NCBI RefSeq assembly: GCF_902728235.1
Contig: NZ_CACVBO010000001.1
Coordinates: forward strand, 1,178,001-1,242,000
DNA length: 64,000 bases
Source: Lentimonas sp. CC4
GTDB taxonomy: Bacteria > Verrucomicrobiota > Verrucomicrobiia > Opitutales > Coraliomargaritaceae
Direction: 5' to 3'
The notes beneath the pieces are model-generated. The model made no database searches. It had not been told where the DNA came from and saw nothing but the letters and a program-made list of their open reading frames with translations. Below are positions 19,692 to 30,546 of this stretch, piece by piece. The position numbers were made by a program, and so were the translations under genes. The stretch's first letter is position 1, and each line of letters begins with the position of its first letter.

Positions 19692-22204
19692 GTTTTATTC
19701 TGAAAACCGCTTGGCGTGATGCACGGCATCAGCCGAACCGCTTACTGCTCTGTGCGCTCTCGATTGTCTTCGGCGTCGCGGCGATGGTCGCGGTCGATTC
19801 CTTTGCAGCCAATTTAACGAAGGCCATGGATGCCCAAGCCAAGACGCTCCTTGGTGCCGATTTGGAGATTACCTCACGAGCGGGCTTTGATGAGCGTGCG
19901 GAGCTGATGATCGATGGGATTGGAGGCACGCAGGCGAGGGAGACACGTTTCGCGTCGATGGCCTATTTCCCAAAGGCCGAACAGACGCGGCTGGTGCAAG
20001 TCCGTGCCTTGGGTGGCGGGTTTCCTTTCTATGGCGAGTTCGAAACGGAGCCTGCAGGCATGAACCCCGCACTCTCTGAAGCGCCGGTCATTGTGCTGGA
20101 TCCATTGTTGCTGGTGCAATACGGCTTGGACGTGGGCGACACCGTGACGCTCGGAGCGGTCGATTTTACCATCACCGCCAGCTTGCAACGTGTGCCAGGC
20201 GAGGCTGCGTTCGCTGGGTTGTTTGCGCCGCGCGCATATATTCCGCTTTCGCAGCTTGAAGCGACTGGTTTGATTGGCACGGGGAGTATCGCCTTTCACC
20301 GTGTTTACTTTAGTGAACTGGCTCGTCCAGCCGAGAAAATCGCAGAGGCGTATGCCGACCGTTTTGCCAGTGCGCGCCTTTCCGTTGATACCGTGCAAGA
20401 GCAGCGAGAGAAGGTGGGGCAACCTCTGGAAAACCTGACCCGTTTTCTCAGTCTGGTCGGGTTTGTGGCTCTGTTGCTCGGAGGTGTCGGCATTGCGGGC
20501 GCGGTGCATGCGTATCTACAAAAGAAACGCGATACGGTGGCGATCTTGCGCTGTCTCGGGAGCGATGCCCGTATCGCTTTCAGTGTGTTCTTGGTGCAGG
20601 TCGCCGGTATTGCACTGGTTGGCGCGGTAGCGGGTGCGGCCTTGGGCGTGCTGTGCCAATCCGTGTTGCCGCAGCTGTTGGCGCCGCTCTTGCCTTTTGA
20701 ACTAGATTTCTTTGTGCACCCGCCGAGCATTGTGACAGGGCTGGGCTATGGGTTTATGACAGCCTTCATCTTCGGGCTGTTTCCGTTGCTGCCGCTGCGG
20801 CGCATAAGTCCGCTGCAAGCCATCCGTGCCGACTTTGAAAGTGGCAGAAAACGTCGAGATCCACTTGCGATGGGACTCGCCGGATTGGCTGCTGCCGCGT
20901 TGGCTGGATTCTGCATGAGTCGCACAGAGGTGTGGTGGCATGGTCTCGTCTTTGCTGCAGGGCTGGGCTTGGTGACCGTGGTGCTTTGGTCGATCGCGGT
21001 GCTGATGAAGTGTGTGTTGAAGCGCTTTTTCAAGCCGTCGAACTTTCTGCTGCGTCAAGCCGCGGGCAATTTACACCGTCCGAATAATCGCACGGTCTTT
21101 CTCAGCGTCAGTCTTGGGGTGGGGACGTTTTTGATTTTTACACTGATCTTGATCCAAGCCGGCTTGTTGCAGCAGACGGATATCGCAGCGCGGAGCAATG
21201 ATCCGAACATTCTGTTTTTTGATGTGCAGCAAGACCAGTATGCAGGCTTGGAGACGATCTTGAATGACAAGGGCATCGCAATCATGGAAGCCGCGCCGAT
21301 TGTGACCATGCGGCTCAGTGCGGTGAAAGGGCGCACGCTTACGGAGATTAAGAGTGATCCAGAGAACACGATTGATGAATGGATTCTGAATCGCGAATGG
21401 CGTAGTAGCTATCGTGGTGCGCATGGCTCTGCCGAGCGCTTGGTGGCGGGCGAGTATGTGGCTCGGTGGGACTCGTTCGAGGAGCCGGTGCCGATTTCGC
21501 TGGAAGCGGACATGGCAAAGGACTTGGGGGTCGAACTTGGGGATTCGCTCATTTTCGACATACAAGGCATCCCGATGGAGGTTACGGTGAGCAGTCTGCG
21601 CAAGGTGGATTGGACGGAGCTACGGCCTAACTTTTTTGCCACTTTCCCGCTTGGTGTCTTGGAGGCGGCGCCGCAGTGGTGGATTGCGGTGGGGCGCTCG
21701 CCCGATGTGGCGACCACGGCTGCCTTGCAAACTGAGCTCTTTCAGGCGTATCCCAACATCTCTGCCGTCGACCTCAATGTGGTGATCGATGCGCTGCAGA
21801 GTATCTTTGGGCGGATCAATTTCGCGATTCGATTTATGGGACTATTTACCGCGATTACCGGAGTGATCATCCTCGCCAATGCGGTGACGACGAGCCGCAA
21901 TCAACGTGTGCGTGAGAGCGTGCTGCTACGCACGATTGGCGCAAGCGGACGGCAGATTCGGGCGATCCTTGCGCTGGAGTATGCATTGATCGGTTGTGTC
22001 TCTGCCGTCATCGGCGTTGGGCTGGCAGTCGCCGCCAGCACTGCTCTGGGCGTCTGGGTCTTTAAGGTCGATTTTTATATCCCAGTGGCACAGGTCGTTG
22101 GGGCGGTCGTGTTTGTTTCAGGACTTGCCGTCGCGACGGGAATGTTGAGTAGCCGAGGGATTGCGAGTCACCCGCCGTTGGCGATCTTGCGGCGCGAGAG
22201 CTAG
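19688..22204 (+). CDS. ybbP: ABC transporter permease, YbbP-like (FtsX/MacB type)
   Basis: An 838-residue inner-membrane protein that partners the preceding ATPase. A first transmembrane helix near residues 15-40 is followed by a large periplasmic domain. A four-helix FtsX domain lies at about 255-380 (LSLVGFVALLLGGVGIAGAVHAYL and onward), then extra helices, a second periplasmic domain, and a second FtsX domain at about 715-835 ending LAILRRES. This double-FtsX layout is that of YbbP. A lipoprotein or lipid-related export role is inferred. Confidence 0.9.
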   Translation: MSFILKTAWRDARHQPNRLLLCALSIVFGVAAMVAVDSFAANLTKAMDAQAKTLLGADLEITSRAGFDERAELMIDGIGGTQARETRFASMAYFPKAEQTRLVQVRALGGGFPFYGEFETEPAGMNPALSEAPVIVLDPLLLVQYGLDVGDTVTLGAVDFTITASLQRVPGEAAFAGLFAPRAYIPLSQLEATGLIGTGSIAFHRVYFSELARPAEKIAEAYADRFASARLSVDTVQEQREKVGQPLENLTRFLSLVGFVALLLGGVGIAGAVHAYLQKKRDTVAILRCLGSDARIAFSVFLVQVAGIALVGAVAGAALGVLCQSVLPQLLAPLLPFELDFFVHPPSIVTGLGYGFMTAFIFGLFPLLPLRRISPLQAIRADFESGRKRRDPLAMGLAGLAAAALAGFCMSRTEVWWHGLVFAAGLGLVTVVLWSIAVLMKCVLKRFFKPSNFLLRQAAGNLHRPNNRTVFLSVSLGVGTFLIFTLILIQAGLLQQTDIAARSNDPNILFFDVQQDQYAGLETILNDKGIAIMEAAPIVTMRLSAVKGRTLTEIKSDPENTIDEWILNREWRSSYRGAHGSAERLVAGEYVARWDSFEEPVPISLEADMAKDLGVELGDSLIFDIQGIPMEVTVSSLRKVDWTELRPNFFATFPLGVLEAAPQWWIAVGRSPDVATTAALQTELFQAYPNISAVDLNVVIDALQSIFGRINFAIRFMGLFTAITGVIILANAVTTSRNQRVRESVLLRTIGASGRQIRAILALEYALIGCVSAVIGVGLAVAASTALGVWVFKVDFYIPVAQVVGAVVFVSGLAVATGMLSSRGIASHPPLAILRRES

Positions 22205-22324
22205 TGGTGAACGCGGAATGCGGAATGCGGAACTTTGAATGAGAACGCGTGCTGTGGATCATGCGGATTGTATGTCAGTCACTTTGTAGTAGCATCGCGC
22301 TAGGCGTTGGATCGTATACATGTA

Positions 22325-22421
22325 GTAGGGGCTTTGCTTGCGAAGCCCGCGGACAGGCCACGGGTAATGGAAGTTCTGAAACTGGATCTACCTGCGCGGG
22401 TGTCCCAAGGAACACCCCTAC
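22325..22421. repeat. GGGGCTTTGCTTGCGAAG element, copy 2
   Basis: It begins GTAGGGGCTTTGCTTGCG and ends GGAACACCCCTAC, so the ends form an inverted repeat (GTAGGGG/CCCCTAC). Related copies are at 18210, 37432, 49856 and 53879. Confidence 0.8.
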
Positions 22422-22601
22422 AGAAGTCTTATTGGCTGAACTCGTTCCAGGTTTTCATGCGCGGTCGGAATTTTCACCCGCCAGTCGAAGTGTTTGTCAT
22501 CGTAGTGTAGGAGCTTTGCTCGTCCGAAGCGCGCGCAAGTCGAAGCTGCATCATGATGATCAGAGGGAGTCTCGTAGGAGAGCCTATTTTGTGTGTGGAA
22601 A

Positions 22602-22697
22602 TTCAACTATGGAGCGTGGGCGTCTCGCCCAACGTGCGGCTCCCGAGACGCATGGCTACGGTGGAAACGAATCAAAGAACGGCAGCTGAAGACAGCC
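22602..22697. repeat. Split repeat, copy B (contiguous)
   Basis: The partner of 7970-8147. It contains a GGGCG-TCT-CGCCC hairpin. Confidence 0.75.
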
Positions 22698-22825
22698 GAT
22701 CCCAGTTCCCCTTCACCACTCAACCACTTCTCCTCTCAACCCTTCCCCCTGGCCGGTAGGCTTTCCTGCTAAAATCACAAATAGAGATTGGCGCGTGAGT
22801 GGGAACTGTGCACATATTATGAGGT

Positions 22826-23458
22826 ATGGAAAAAGTAGATGCATGTATTTCAAAGGAGTGGCGCCGTCGGATGCTGTTCATGTTATTTATGGTTTCATGT
22901 ATCGCTGGCTGGTTCTTGTATGATGGCTACTCGGTGTGGCCGAGTGAGGCGGAGCGACACGCGGAATTTATCGAGATCGAGGACGCGCTGATTGCGTCTG
23001 GTAAGATCGAAGCGCAACCGAAGAAGGCGCATGGTGGTGAGGTCAATGAGTATCTACGTATCGAATGGGAGCGTCATGCGCGGGAGGTCGGTTATAAGCG
23101 CGATATCCCGAAGGAACGGACGGATGCTTCGATTCGTGAGCAGCGGATGATTGGCTGGGTGATGATGACGGGCTCTGCGATTTTTGGCCTTTGGGTGCTG
23201 TGGAACCATAAGCTGCGCGTGCAGACTGAGGGCGATGTCGTGATCGGCACCGCTGGTCAGCGCGTCGAGTTGGACTCCATTATCGCGATCGACCGCAAGA
23301 AGTGGAAGAATAAGGGCATTGCTTACGCGATTTATGAAGCGGGGGGCAAGGAACGCCGCCTCTGCTTAGATGACCATAAGTTTAAAGGCTGCGAGGCGAT
23401 CATTCTCGAAGCGGAGAAGCGTATTAAAGCGCGCACAGGCGAGGGGGAAGAGACTTGA
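22826..23458 (+). CDS. Hypothetical membrane protein with two transmembrane segments
   Basis: A 210-residue protein that I do not recognise. One hydrophobic segment lies at about 15-37 (RMLFMLFMVSCIAGWFLYDGY), then a charged stretch, a second segment at about 110-128 (MIGWVMMTGSAIFGLWVLW), and a C-terminal domain (LRVQTEGDVVIGTAGQRVELDSIIAIDRKKWKNKG) that resembles a small PH-like or YcxB-like fold. It ends in a lysine/glutamate-rich helix. It stands alone between repeats. Confidence 0.65.
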   Translation: MEKVDACISKEWRRRMLFMLFMVSCIAGWFLYDGYSVWPSEAERHAEFIEIEDALIASGKIEAQPKKAHGGEVNEYLRIEWERHAREVGYKRDIPKERTDASIREQRMIGWVMMTGSAIFGLWVLWNHKLRVQTEGDVVIGTAGQRVELDSIIAIDRKKWKNKGIAYAIYEAGGKERRLCLDDHKFKGCEAIILEAEKRIKARTGEGEET

Positions 23459-23744
23459 GGGCTGAGAGCTGAGGGCTGAGACTTGAGAGCTGAGACTTGA
23501 GGGGTTTTGGTTTGGCCTGCTGGCTCCTCTTTGCTCTATGATTTACGGCGGATAAGAAGCGCTGGATCAGTAGAAGCGTGCTTCCAGCCGCTTTTCCTCA
23601 GTGGTAAGCCGCTTCTACTATTGGCTTATAAGCTCTCCAACTGCGTTTGCTAGAGATTGTCTTTAATCGATGTTCGATTTTGCTGAGTGCGTTGGTTCGG
23701 TTTGCGGGCTAAAGCACCGCACTACTTTGGGAGACGGCTTCTAA
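23459..23744. repeat. Intergenic repeats before the antiporter gene
   Basis: A run of GAGGGCTGAGA/ACTTGAG units (23459-23502), then an AGTAGAAGC...GCTTCTACT inverted repeat (about 23569-23620), then GCGGGCTAAAGCACCGCACTACT (23704-23726), a block also found at about 55553-55575. Confidence 0.6.
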
Positions 23745-25451
23745 TTGCGCCTTCGTGTGCGCGTTCTGGACAATCTCGAGGAAGTTGGCAGGTTTAAGGC
23801 CGTGGGCATTTCAAAACGAAATTCGATACTGGTCGCCGCGATTGTTGTGAGCCTTGGGATCAGTTGCTGGTTGCAAGGCAGTGATGCGATGTGGCGTAGC
23901 TTGTGGCCGAGTGCGGTGGCGCTGGCAGTGGTGCTGCTTTCGCGCAGCGCGTTGGTCGGGCTGCTGACGGGAGCGGTCTGTGGCGCGGTTTTGCTCGCAG
24001 GTGGCTCGGTGGTTGGCGTGCTGGAGCAATTGTGGTCGCAGCAATTTTGGCCGATCTTTGGCTCTTCGTGGAAGCTGAGCGCGATTTTGTTTACGCTGAT
24101 ACTCGGTGGATTCGTCGCCTTGGTCGAGGCGGGCGGTGGATTGCAAGCACTGGTGCGACGCTTGCTGGGCTCTGGGAGGGCACCGCATAAGCGGATGCAG
24201 TTGACGGTGTTTGGGTTCGGACTGCTGGTGTTTTTTGATGGCTTGGCGAACACGATGCTGATCGGGCGCTTGTTGCGTTCGGCTGCAGATCGCTGCGGGG
24301 TGTCGCGGGAGAAGTTGGCCTATCTCGCGGATACGACTGGATCGGCGGTGGCGTGTCTGGCGTTTATTTCGACTTGGATTGCGTTTCAGCTGTCGATGAT
24401 TCGCGAGGGCTTTGCAGTGGCCGGCGTGGAGGTCAGCGCGTATGGGTATTTCTTTAAATCACTGACGACGAATTACTATTGCTGGTTCTCGTTGGCGCTC
24501 GCGTTGGTCTGTGTGTGGCGCGAGTTTAATCCTGGATCCATGGGAGTCGCAGAAGCGCAGGCGCGTCGTGCGGAAGTGGCTGCGGATGTGTCGGCTGAGC
24601 GGGCACATGTGAGTCACTGGGGCTTAGCGATCGTGCCGATTGCGGTGCTGACCTTGTCGATTCCCGTGCTGACTTACTGGATCGGTTCGGAGTCGTTGTT
24701 GCCCTTTAGCCTGAGCAAGTTTGCTGAATCGTATGGCAAGGCGGAGGCCTATGTGCCGCAGATCTTGGTGGCATCCAGTGTGTTGGCCTCGTTAGTGGCG
24801 GCAGTGGCGTATGGACTTTCGAGGCGGGGGGCTACGGCGAGTGAGGGGTCCCAAGGTCAGTCGTCGCTTGTCACATTTTTATCGGGGGTGCGTGAGATAG
24901 CCGGGCCGGTGTTGGTCTTGATTGCAGCTTGGATGTTGGGCGCGGCGATCAGTCAGTTGGGCACGGCGACGTGGCTGAGCGAGTTTTTACAAGGGCGCTT
25001 ACCAGTGGCGTTGCTGCCCGCGGGGATTTTTGTGTTGGGCGCCGTGATCTCGTTTTCGACGGGCACCTCGTGGGGCACGATGGGGGTGCTTATGCCATTG
25101 GCGATTCCGGTGATCTTTGCGCTCTCGGAGGGCAGCGTAGATCTGGAACGTGATCGATTGGTGATCGCTGCGATTGGTGCGGTGTTTAGCGGCGCAGTCT
25201 TTGGAGACCATTGCAGTCCGTTTAGCGACACGACGATCGTGGCATCGATTGCAGCAGGTGTGACGCCATTGGATCATGTGCGCACACAATTGCCGTTTGC
25301 GCTGTTGGCTGCGTTGGTTGCGTTGCTGGTCGGATTTGTGCCGTTGGGCTATGGGCTTAGCGCGTGGGTCTGTTTGATTGTGGGGTTTGCTTGTCTGCTG
25401 GGGTTGCCGAGTGTGTGGCGCGGCCGTGCGCGCATTAGTGCAAACCAATGA
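23745..25451 (+). CDS. nhaC: Na+/H+ antiporter, NhaC family
   Basis: An inner-membrane antiporter with about 11-12 helices over 568 residues. The frame opens at a TTG (23745), but a GTG at 23802 just before GISKRNSILVAAI gives a more usual N-terminus, so the true protein may be about 549 residues. Family marks are FFDGLANTMLIGRLLRSAADRC, LAYLADTTGSAVACLAFISTW, FSTGTSWGTMGVLMPLAIPV and GAVFGDHCSPFSDTTIVAS, the conserved Na_H_antiporter core. It would exchange sodium and protons, fitting a marine habitat. It is monocistronic. Confidence 0.88.
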   Translation: MRLRVRVLDNLEEVGRFKAVGISKRNSILVAAIVVSLGISCWLQGSDAMWRSLWPSAVALAVVLLSRSALVGLLTGAVCGAVLLAGGSVVGVLEQLWSQQFWPIFGSSWKLSAILFTLILGGFVALVEAGGGLQALVRRLLGSGRAPHKRMQLTVFGFGLLVFFDGLANTMLIGRLLRSAADRCGVSREKLAYLADTTGSAVACLAFISTWIAFQLSMIREGFAVAGVEVSAYGYFFKSLTTNYYCWFSLALALVCVWREFNPGSMGVAEAQARRAEVAADVSAERAHVSHWGLAIVPIAVLTLSIPVLTYWIGSESLLPFSLSKFAESYGKAEAYVPQILVASSVLASLVAAVAYGLSRRGATASEGSQGQSSLVTFLSGVREIAGPVLVLIAAWMLGAAISQLGTATWLSEFLQGRLPVALLPAGIFVLGAVISFSTGTSWGTMGVLMPLAIPVIFALSEGSVDLERDRLVIAAIGAVFSGAVFGDHCSPFSDTTIVASIAAGVTPLDHVRTQLPFALLAALVALLVGFVPLGYGLSAWVCLIVGFACLLGLPSVWRGRARISANQ

Positions 25452-25512
25452 AGTTTATTTCAATAAACTAAAAAAGCTTTACTCTGGTAAAGTTTATTGC
25501 GATAAAGCTTTT
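25452..25512. promoter_or_regulatory. Three tandem 14-bp palindromes before the second AAA ATPase
   Basis: TTTATTTCAATAAA (25454-25467), TTTACTCTGGTAAA (25478-25491) and TTTATTGCGATAAA (25493-25506), each with TTTAY/RTAAA arms and a 4-bp centre. The last two sit inside a larger AAAAGCTTTA/TAAAGCTTTT dyad. The array lies 35 bp before the ATPase start and 1-2 bp after the antiporter stop. Confidence 0.85.
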
Positions 25513-25546
25513 ATTGCGCAGCATCATTCGATGCTGAGTTAGATCT

Positions 25547-26719
25547 ATGCAGCCCTTACCTCCCAACCCGTTTCGCTATGGAGCCATTGATATTCATCCT
25601 GAGGTGATCAATCGTGTCGTTGACCGGAGTCGTTTGCGTGATGTCTTGAGTGAGCCAGGCGGGCGTTTGTTGATTCATGGGCGTCGCAGGATGGGAAAGA
25701 CGACCCTTTGCAAGGCGGTGGTCGAGGAATTGAAGGCTGAGGGGGTTGCAGTGCTGATGGTTGATTTTTCGACGGCGACTCAGCTTGCCGATTTATCAAA
25801 TGCGCTCTTGCAGAAGATTACGGCGGCGAGTGGTAAGGGGTGGCAGGACTATGTGAGTGACTTAATGCGGGCTCTGAGTCTGCAGTTGGAGACTGAGGCG
25901 GATCCGCTTACGGGGGCGATTAAGGTGCGCTTGAAGCCCATCGCTCGCACTGCGCCGATTGATGAGCAGCGTGAGACCTTTATTGGGATCTTGGATCGGG
26001 CAAATGAATTAGCGAAGCAGCAAGGGCGGCATTTTGCGCTGGTTGTCGATGAATTTCAGGAATTGGCTCGATTTGAAGATGAGGCGACATTGTGGAATCT
26101 TCGCGCAGCGATTCAGCATCATACACATATGAGCTATGTGTTTACGGGCTCGCGTGTGCATTTGATCAATCTGCTGATGGCCAGTGACCGTGCATTCTAC
26201 AAGATGTTCAGTGCGATCAATTTTGAGCCGGTGCCATTGGCTGAGATGCGTGCATGGCTTGCAGGTAAGTTTGAGGCGAGTGGGGTTGTGCAGCTCGATG
26301 GGCTGGGTGCGTTGTTGAATTTGGCGGAGGGCTGCACTGTGGATCGCTTGCGTTTGGCGGCGATGAGTTACCCGTTGGCTGCAGCGAGCGGAGAATTGAC
26401 TCAGCCTATGGTGGACCGTGCATACCATGCTGTGATTGAGGAGGATAAAGCCTTCTTTCAGAGTGACTGGCAGCAATTCACCCAGCATCAGCAGAACATT
26501 CTAAGAGCGATGGCTGAGGGCGAGACAAAGCTCGGGAGTGCGAGGGTGCGGCAGCGATTTAGTTTGCCAGCCAGTGGTAGTGTGTCGAATACCTTAAAGG
26601 CATTGTTGGAGCGAGGTGTGCTGTATGGCACTGAATCGGCTCCGGGGTATGCCTATGACAATCCATATTTTAAAGAGTGGGTCCATCAACGGAATCAGCT
26701 CGATTTGGGCCTTAGTTAA
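25547..26719 (+). CDS. Solitary AAA ATPase (ATPase_2/archaeal ATPase-like)
   Basis: A 390-residue P-loop ATPase. Walker A is GRRRMGKTT (45-53), Walker B is FALVVDEFQE near residue 165, and a sensor motif MSYVFTGSRVHL follows. The C-terminal part has a helix-turn-helix-like segment (LGSARVRQRFSLPASGSVSNTLKALLERGVL). The family is related to the STAND/MNS-type ATPases found in variable copy number in bacteria and archaea; the function is not established. It is preceded by an array of three palindromes, like the other solitary ATPase in this window, but the proteins are not closely similar. The rsmG gene starts within a few bases of its stop. Confidence 0.85.
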   Translation: MQPLPPNPFRYGAIDIHPEVINRVVDRSRLRDVLSEPGGRLLIHGRRRMGKTTLCKAVVEELKAEGVAVLMVDFSTATQLADLSNALLQKITAASGKGWQDYVSDLMRALSLQLETEADPLTGAIKVRLKPIARTAPIDEQRETFIGILDRANELAKQQGRHFALVVDEFQELARFEDEATLWNLRAAIQHHTHMSYVFTGSRVHLINLLMASDRAFYKMFSAINFEPVPLAEMRAWLAGKFEASGVVQLDGLGALLNLAEGCTVDRLRLAAMSYPLAAASGELTQPMVDRAYHAVIEEDKAFFQSDWQQFTQHQQNILRAMAEGETKLGSARVRQRFSLPASGSVSNTLKALLERGVLYGTESAPGYAYDNPYFKEWVHQRNQLDLGLS

Positions 26720-26722
26720 GTG

Positions 26723-27394
<672 letters not shown>

Positions 27395-27410
27395 TCGCTG
27401 TTTCGGAGGG

Positions 27411-27437
27411 GCCATTGATGGCTTTCAGCTTTTTTTA
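27411..27437 (+). terminator. Probable terminator after rsmG
   Basis: A short stem GCCAT-TG-ATGGC is followed by TTTCAGC and seven T residues. The stem is short, so strength is uncertain. Confidence 0.5.
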
Positions 27438-27609
27438 ACCCTTTGCATATAGTGGGTTACGTTTTTTTGTGACTGTATCAGTCGACTTCACCAGGTGCGA
27501 TTTGAGCGCGCTTTAGTATGCATGGAATGGAGGCTCCGATGCTCACTTATTAGTTGTGCGAATATTAGATCGTATGAAATTTATATTTTTTGGGTATTAT
27601 TTGTAAAAT

Positions 27610-27626
27610 TGGCACGCGCTGAGCTA
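27610..27626 (+). promoter_or_regulatory. Sigma-54-like promoter before the outer-membrane barrel gene
   Basis: TGGCACGCGCTGAGCTA: GG and GC are 10 bp apart as needed for the -24/-12 elements, and the -24 box TGGCAC is perfect, though the -12 box is GAGC rather than TTGC. It lies about 60 bp before the start codon. Two similar TGGC-N9-GCTA sites precede urtB and the NasS-like gene. Confidence 0.5.
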
Positions 27627-27683
27627 ATGTGACAGCCGCGTTACATTTTTAGCGCACAACAAACAAACAAACAAAATATACTT

Positions 27684-28508
27684 ATGAAATTGAAAAATAT
27701 ATTATCAACAGGTGCGCTTTTTACTGCGGCAACTTTGAGTGTTCAGGGAGCTGGCGAAACTGTTCCTGCTGAAGAAGTAGCAATGGAGAAGGAAGACAGT
27801 CCTTTCTCGTTTAACGTATCTCTAGATGCACACTCGCACTTCATGTCTTATGGTGTGAATGTCTGGGGTGATGACACTAAGGATATTGGCGATGAACTGT
27901 TGTTCCAGCCATCTGCAAGTATCGATTATGCGATCAATGACACGAGCGGTGTCTATGTTGGTATCTGGTTCGATATCAATGATCTTGCTAGTGATCCAGA
28001 TGTCGGCCCTGACTTGGGTGGTGACACTCAGGAGATGGATGTATGGATCGGTTACTGGAAGACGTTTGATAAACTAACTTTGGATTTCACGTTCCAACAA
28101 TGGTATTACCTTGGTGAAACTGAAGGCATCTTTGATGTTACAGTTTCCTATGACACAATGTTTTCACCATACATTAAGATGCACAATCGTATCGAAGCTG
28201 TTGGTGACCAAGAGAAGGGCCAAATGTATGAAATCGGTGGCACGCTCTATGAGGGTGAATTCAAGGGCTTAGCTTACGGTTTCTCTGCTGGTGTTGGCTT
28301 CAGTTTCGATGACTACCACGTTCAAGGTGAAGACGGCTATGCATACTCCTTCCTTGGAGCAAGTGCTAGCTATGTCATCTACAGCAACGACAGCCTAGAA
28401 GTAGATCTTCACGGTGGCCTCACTTACTTCGACACAGAGAAGGATACTACAGGCAATGCCGAGAATAGCTACCTGACTGCCAACTTCGGCGTCGGTTTCA
28501 GCTTCTAA
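27684..28508 (+). CDS. Outer-membrane beta-barrel protein, possible urea/amide porin
   Basis: A 274-residue exported protein: signal peptide ending VQGAG, a short acidic linker, then alternating amphipathic strands rich in aromatic residues (FSFNVSLDAHSHFMSYGVNVWG, GVYVGIWFDINDL, KTFDKLTLDFTFQQWYYLG) and a terminal FGVGFSF that ends in Phe, the usual barrel-assembly signal. It has its own terminator and precedes the urea transporter. In Methylophilus the analogous FmdC porin serves amide and urea uptake; sharing that role is an inference from position, not similarity. Confidence 0.75.
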   Translation: MKLKNILSTGALFTAATLSVQGAGETVPAEEVAMEKEDSPFSFNVSLDAHSHFMSYGVNVWGDDTKDIGDELLFQPSASIDYAINDTSGVYVGIWFDINDLASDPDVGPDLGGDTQEMDVWIGYWKTFDKLTLDFTFQQWYYLGETEGIFDVTVSYDTMFSPYIKMHNRIEAVGDQEKGQMYEIGGTLYEGEFKGLAYGFSAGVGFSFDDYHVQGEDGYAYSFLGASASYVIYSNDSLEVDLHGGLTYFDTEKDTTGNAENSYLTANFGVGFSF

Positions 28509-28518
28509 TCTAATTTTC

Positions 28519-28553
28519 AATCCCAGCTTCACCTAGTGGAGCTGGGATTTTTT
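28519..28553 (+). terminator. Rho-independent terminator after the barrel gene
   Basis: A 10-bp perfect stem AATCCCAGCT/AGCTGGGATT with an 11-nt loop is followed by T residues. It may allow partial read-through into urtA. Confidence 0.88.
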
Positions 28554-28589
28554 ATATCCTAATTCACAAACTACCTAGACTATACTCAC

Positions 28590-29855
<1,266 letters not shown>

Positions 29856-29909
29856 GGTCGAACGCCTTTTAACTGTTCAAAAGATATTGTAGTTTAATTT
29901 GTTTGGCGG

Positions 29910-29947
29910 GGCCTGTGGGATTTTTTCTCACAGGCCTTTGCTTTTTT
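29910..29947 (+). terminator. Rho-independent terminator after urtA
   Basis: GGCCTGTG/CACAGGCC stem with an 11-nt loop and a T-rich tail. It should cap the abundant receptor message. Confidence 0.85.
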
Positions 29948-29983
29948 GTTTGGGCGGAGCTCGTCCCTCCCAAACATATCACT

Positions 29984-30420
29984 GCGGGAGGGATGGCCTC
30001 CGCGCTTGCCGCGTTCTACGCTGCCGTCCGCACAGCCTCAGCACCGAACCACAGCACTCAACCTAGATTCAGCAGTAGGCTTAGGTTCAATTTTATAAAC
30101 TACGAATCCTCACTAATTTGCGCGAATCTGACAGGTCGCCAAAATGGCGAAGAGCTTCTTACCCTTAGCTCACATCCATGAGCTATATAAGTATTTGTGA
30201 GCATGCGCTTTCTGGGATTTATTCGCGTGGATCTGCGTAGATTGCTACGCCATCTGCGGCAGACCTCCGTCGTAGTTTTAACTCACCTTTTTAGGCTCAA
30301 CCACAGCACCAGCACAACGTAAAGATCAGGCTCCGCCTCGTCTGCCGAGCCTCAGTTCTGCACTTGCACGCAGCGGACGGCAGCGTAGAACGCGGCAAGC
30401 GCGGAGGCCATCCCTCCTGC
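29984..30420. mobile_element. 437-bp element with 48-bp inverted ends, between urtA and urtB
   Basis: The left arm 29984-30031 and right arm 30373-30420 are complementary at 47 of 48 positions (core GGGATGGCCTCCGCGC and GCCGCGTTCTACGCTGCC). The interior has no credible gene and contains pieces such as AATTTGCGCGAATCTG and GCGTGGATCTGCGTAG that look like remnants of other dispersed repeats. This is consistent with a non-autonomous element or a folded repeat, but no target duplication was found. Confidence 0.7.
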
Positions 30421-30510
30421 TTAACCTTAGTTTTGCGCTTACCTGCGATGGAGATTGTCCCTTCTGAATTCTCGGCACCACTTATAAATCATTTCACGTT
30501 CGAGTGCGAT

Positions 30511-30527
30511 TGGCCTGATAAATGCTA
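30511..30527 (+). promoter_or_regulatory. Sigma-54-like promoter before urtB
   Basis: TGGCCTGATAAATGCTA has GG and GC 10 bp apart, with TGGC at -24 and TGC at -12. The predicted start is about 10 bp before the urtB ATG. This would give urtBCDE and the urease genes their own nitrogen-controlled promoter downstream of the inserted element. Confidence 0.5.
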
Positions 30528-30546
30528 ACGACTCCTTTTTGCTTCT

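Larger units (their letters stand above)
22205..22825. other. Gene-free stretch with three dispersed repeats
   Basis: No gene is supported. It holds a triplicated GCGGAATGCGGAA run at about 22210-22232, a GGGGCTTTGCTTGCGAAG element (22325-22421) and the contiguous copy of the split repeat (22602-22697). Confidence 0.65.

Noticed and set aside
22205-22825. Small open frames with repeat-like composition between ybbP and the 22826 gene
   Set aside because: They consist of dispersed repeats found elsewhere in the window and have no consistent start or domain.
29903-30181. A 92-codon frame after urtA
   Set aside because: It runs through the terminator and the left arm of the inverted-repeat element and resembles no protein.
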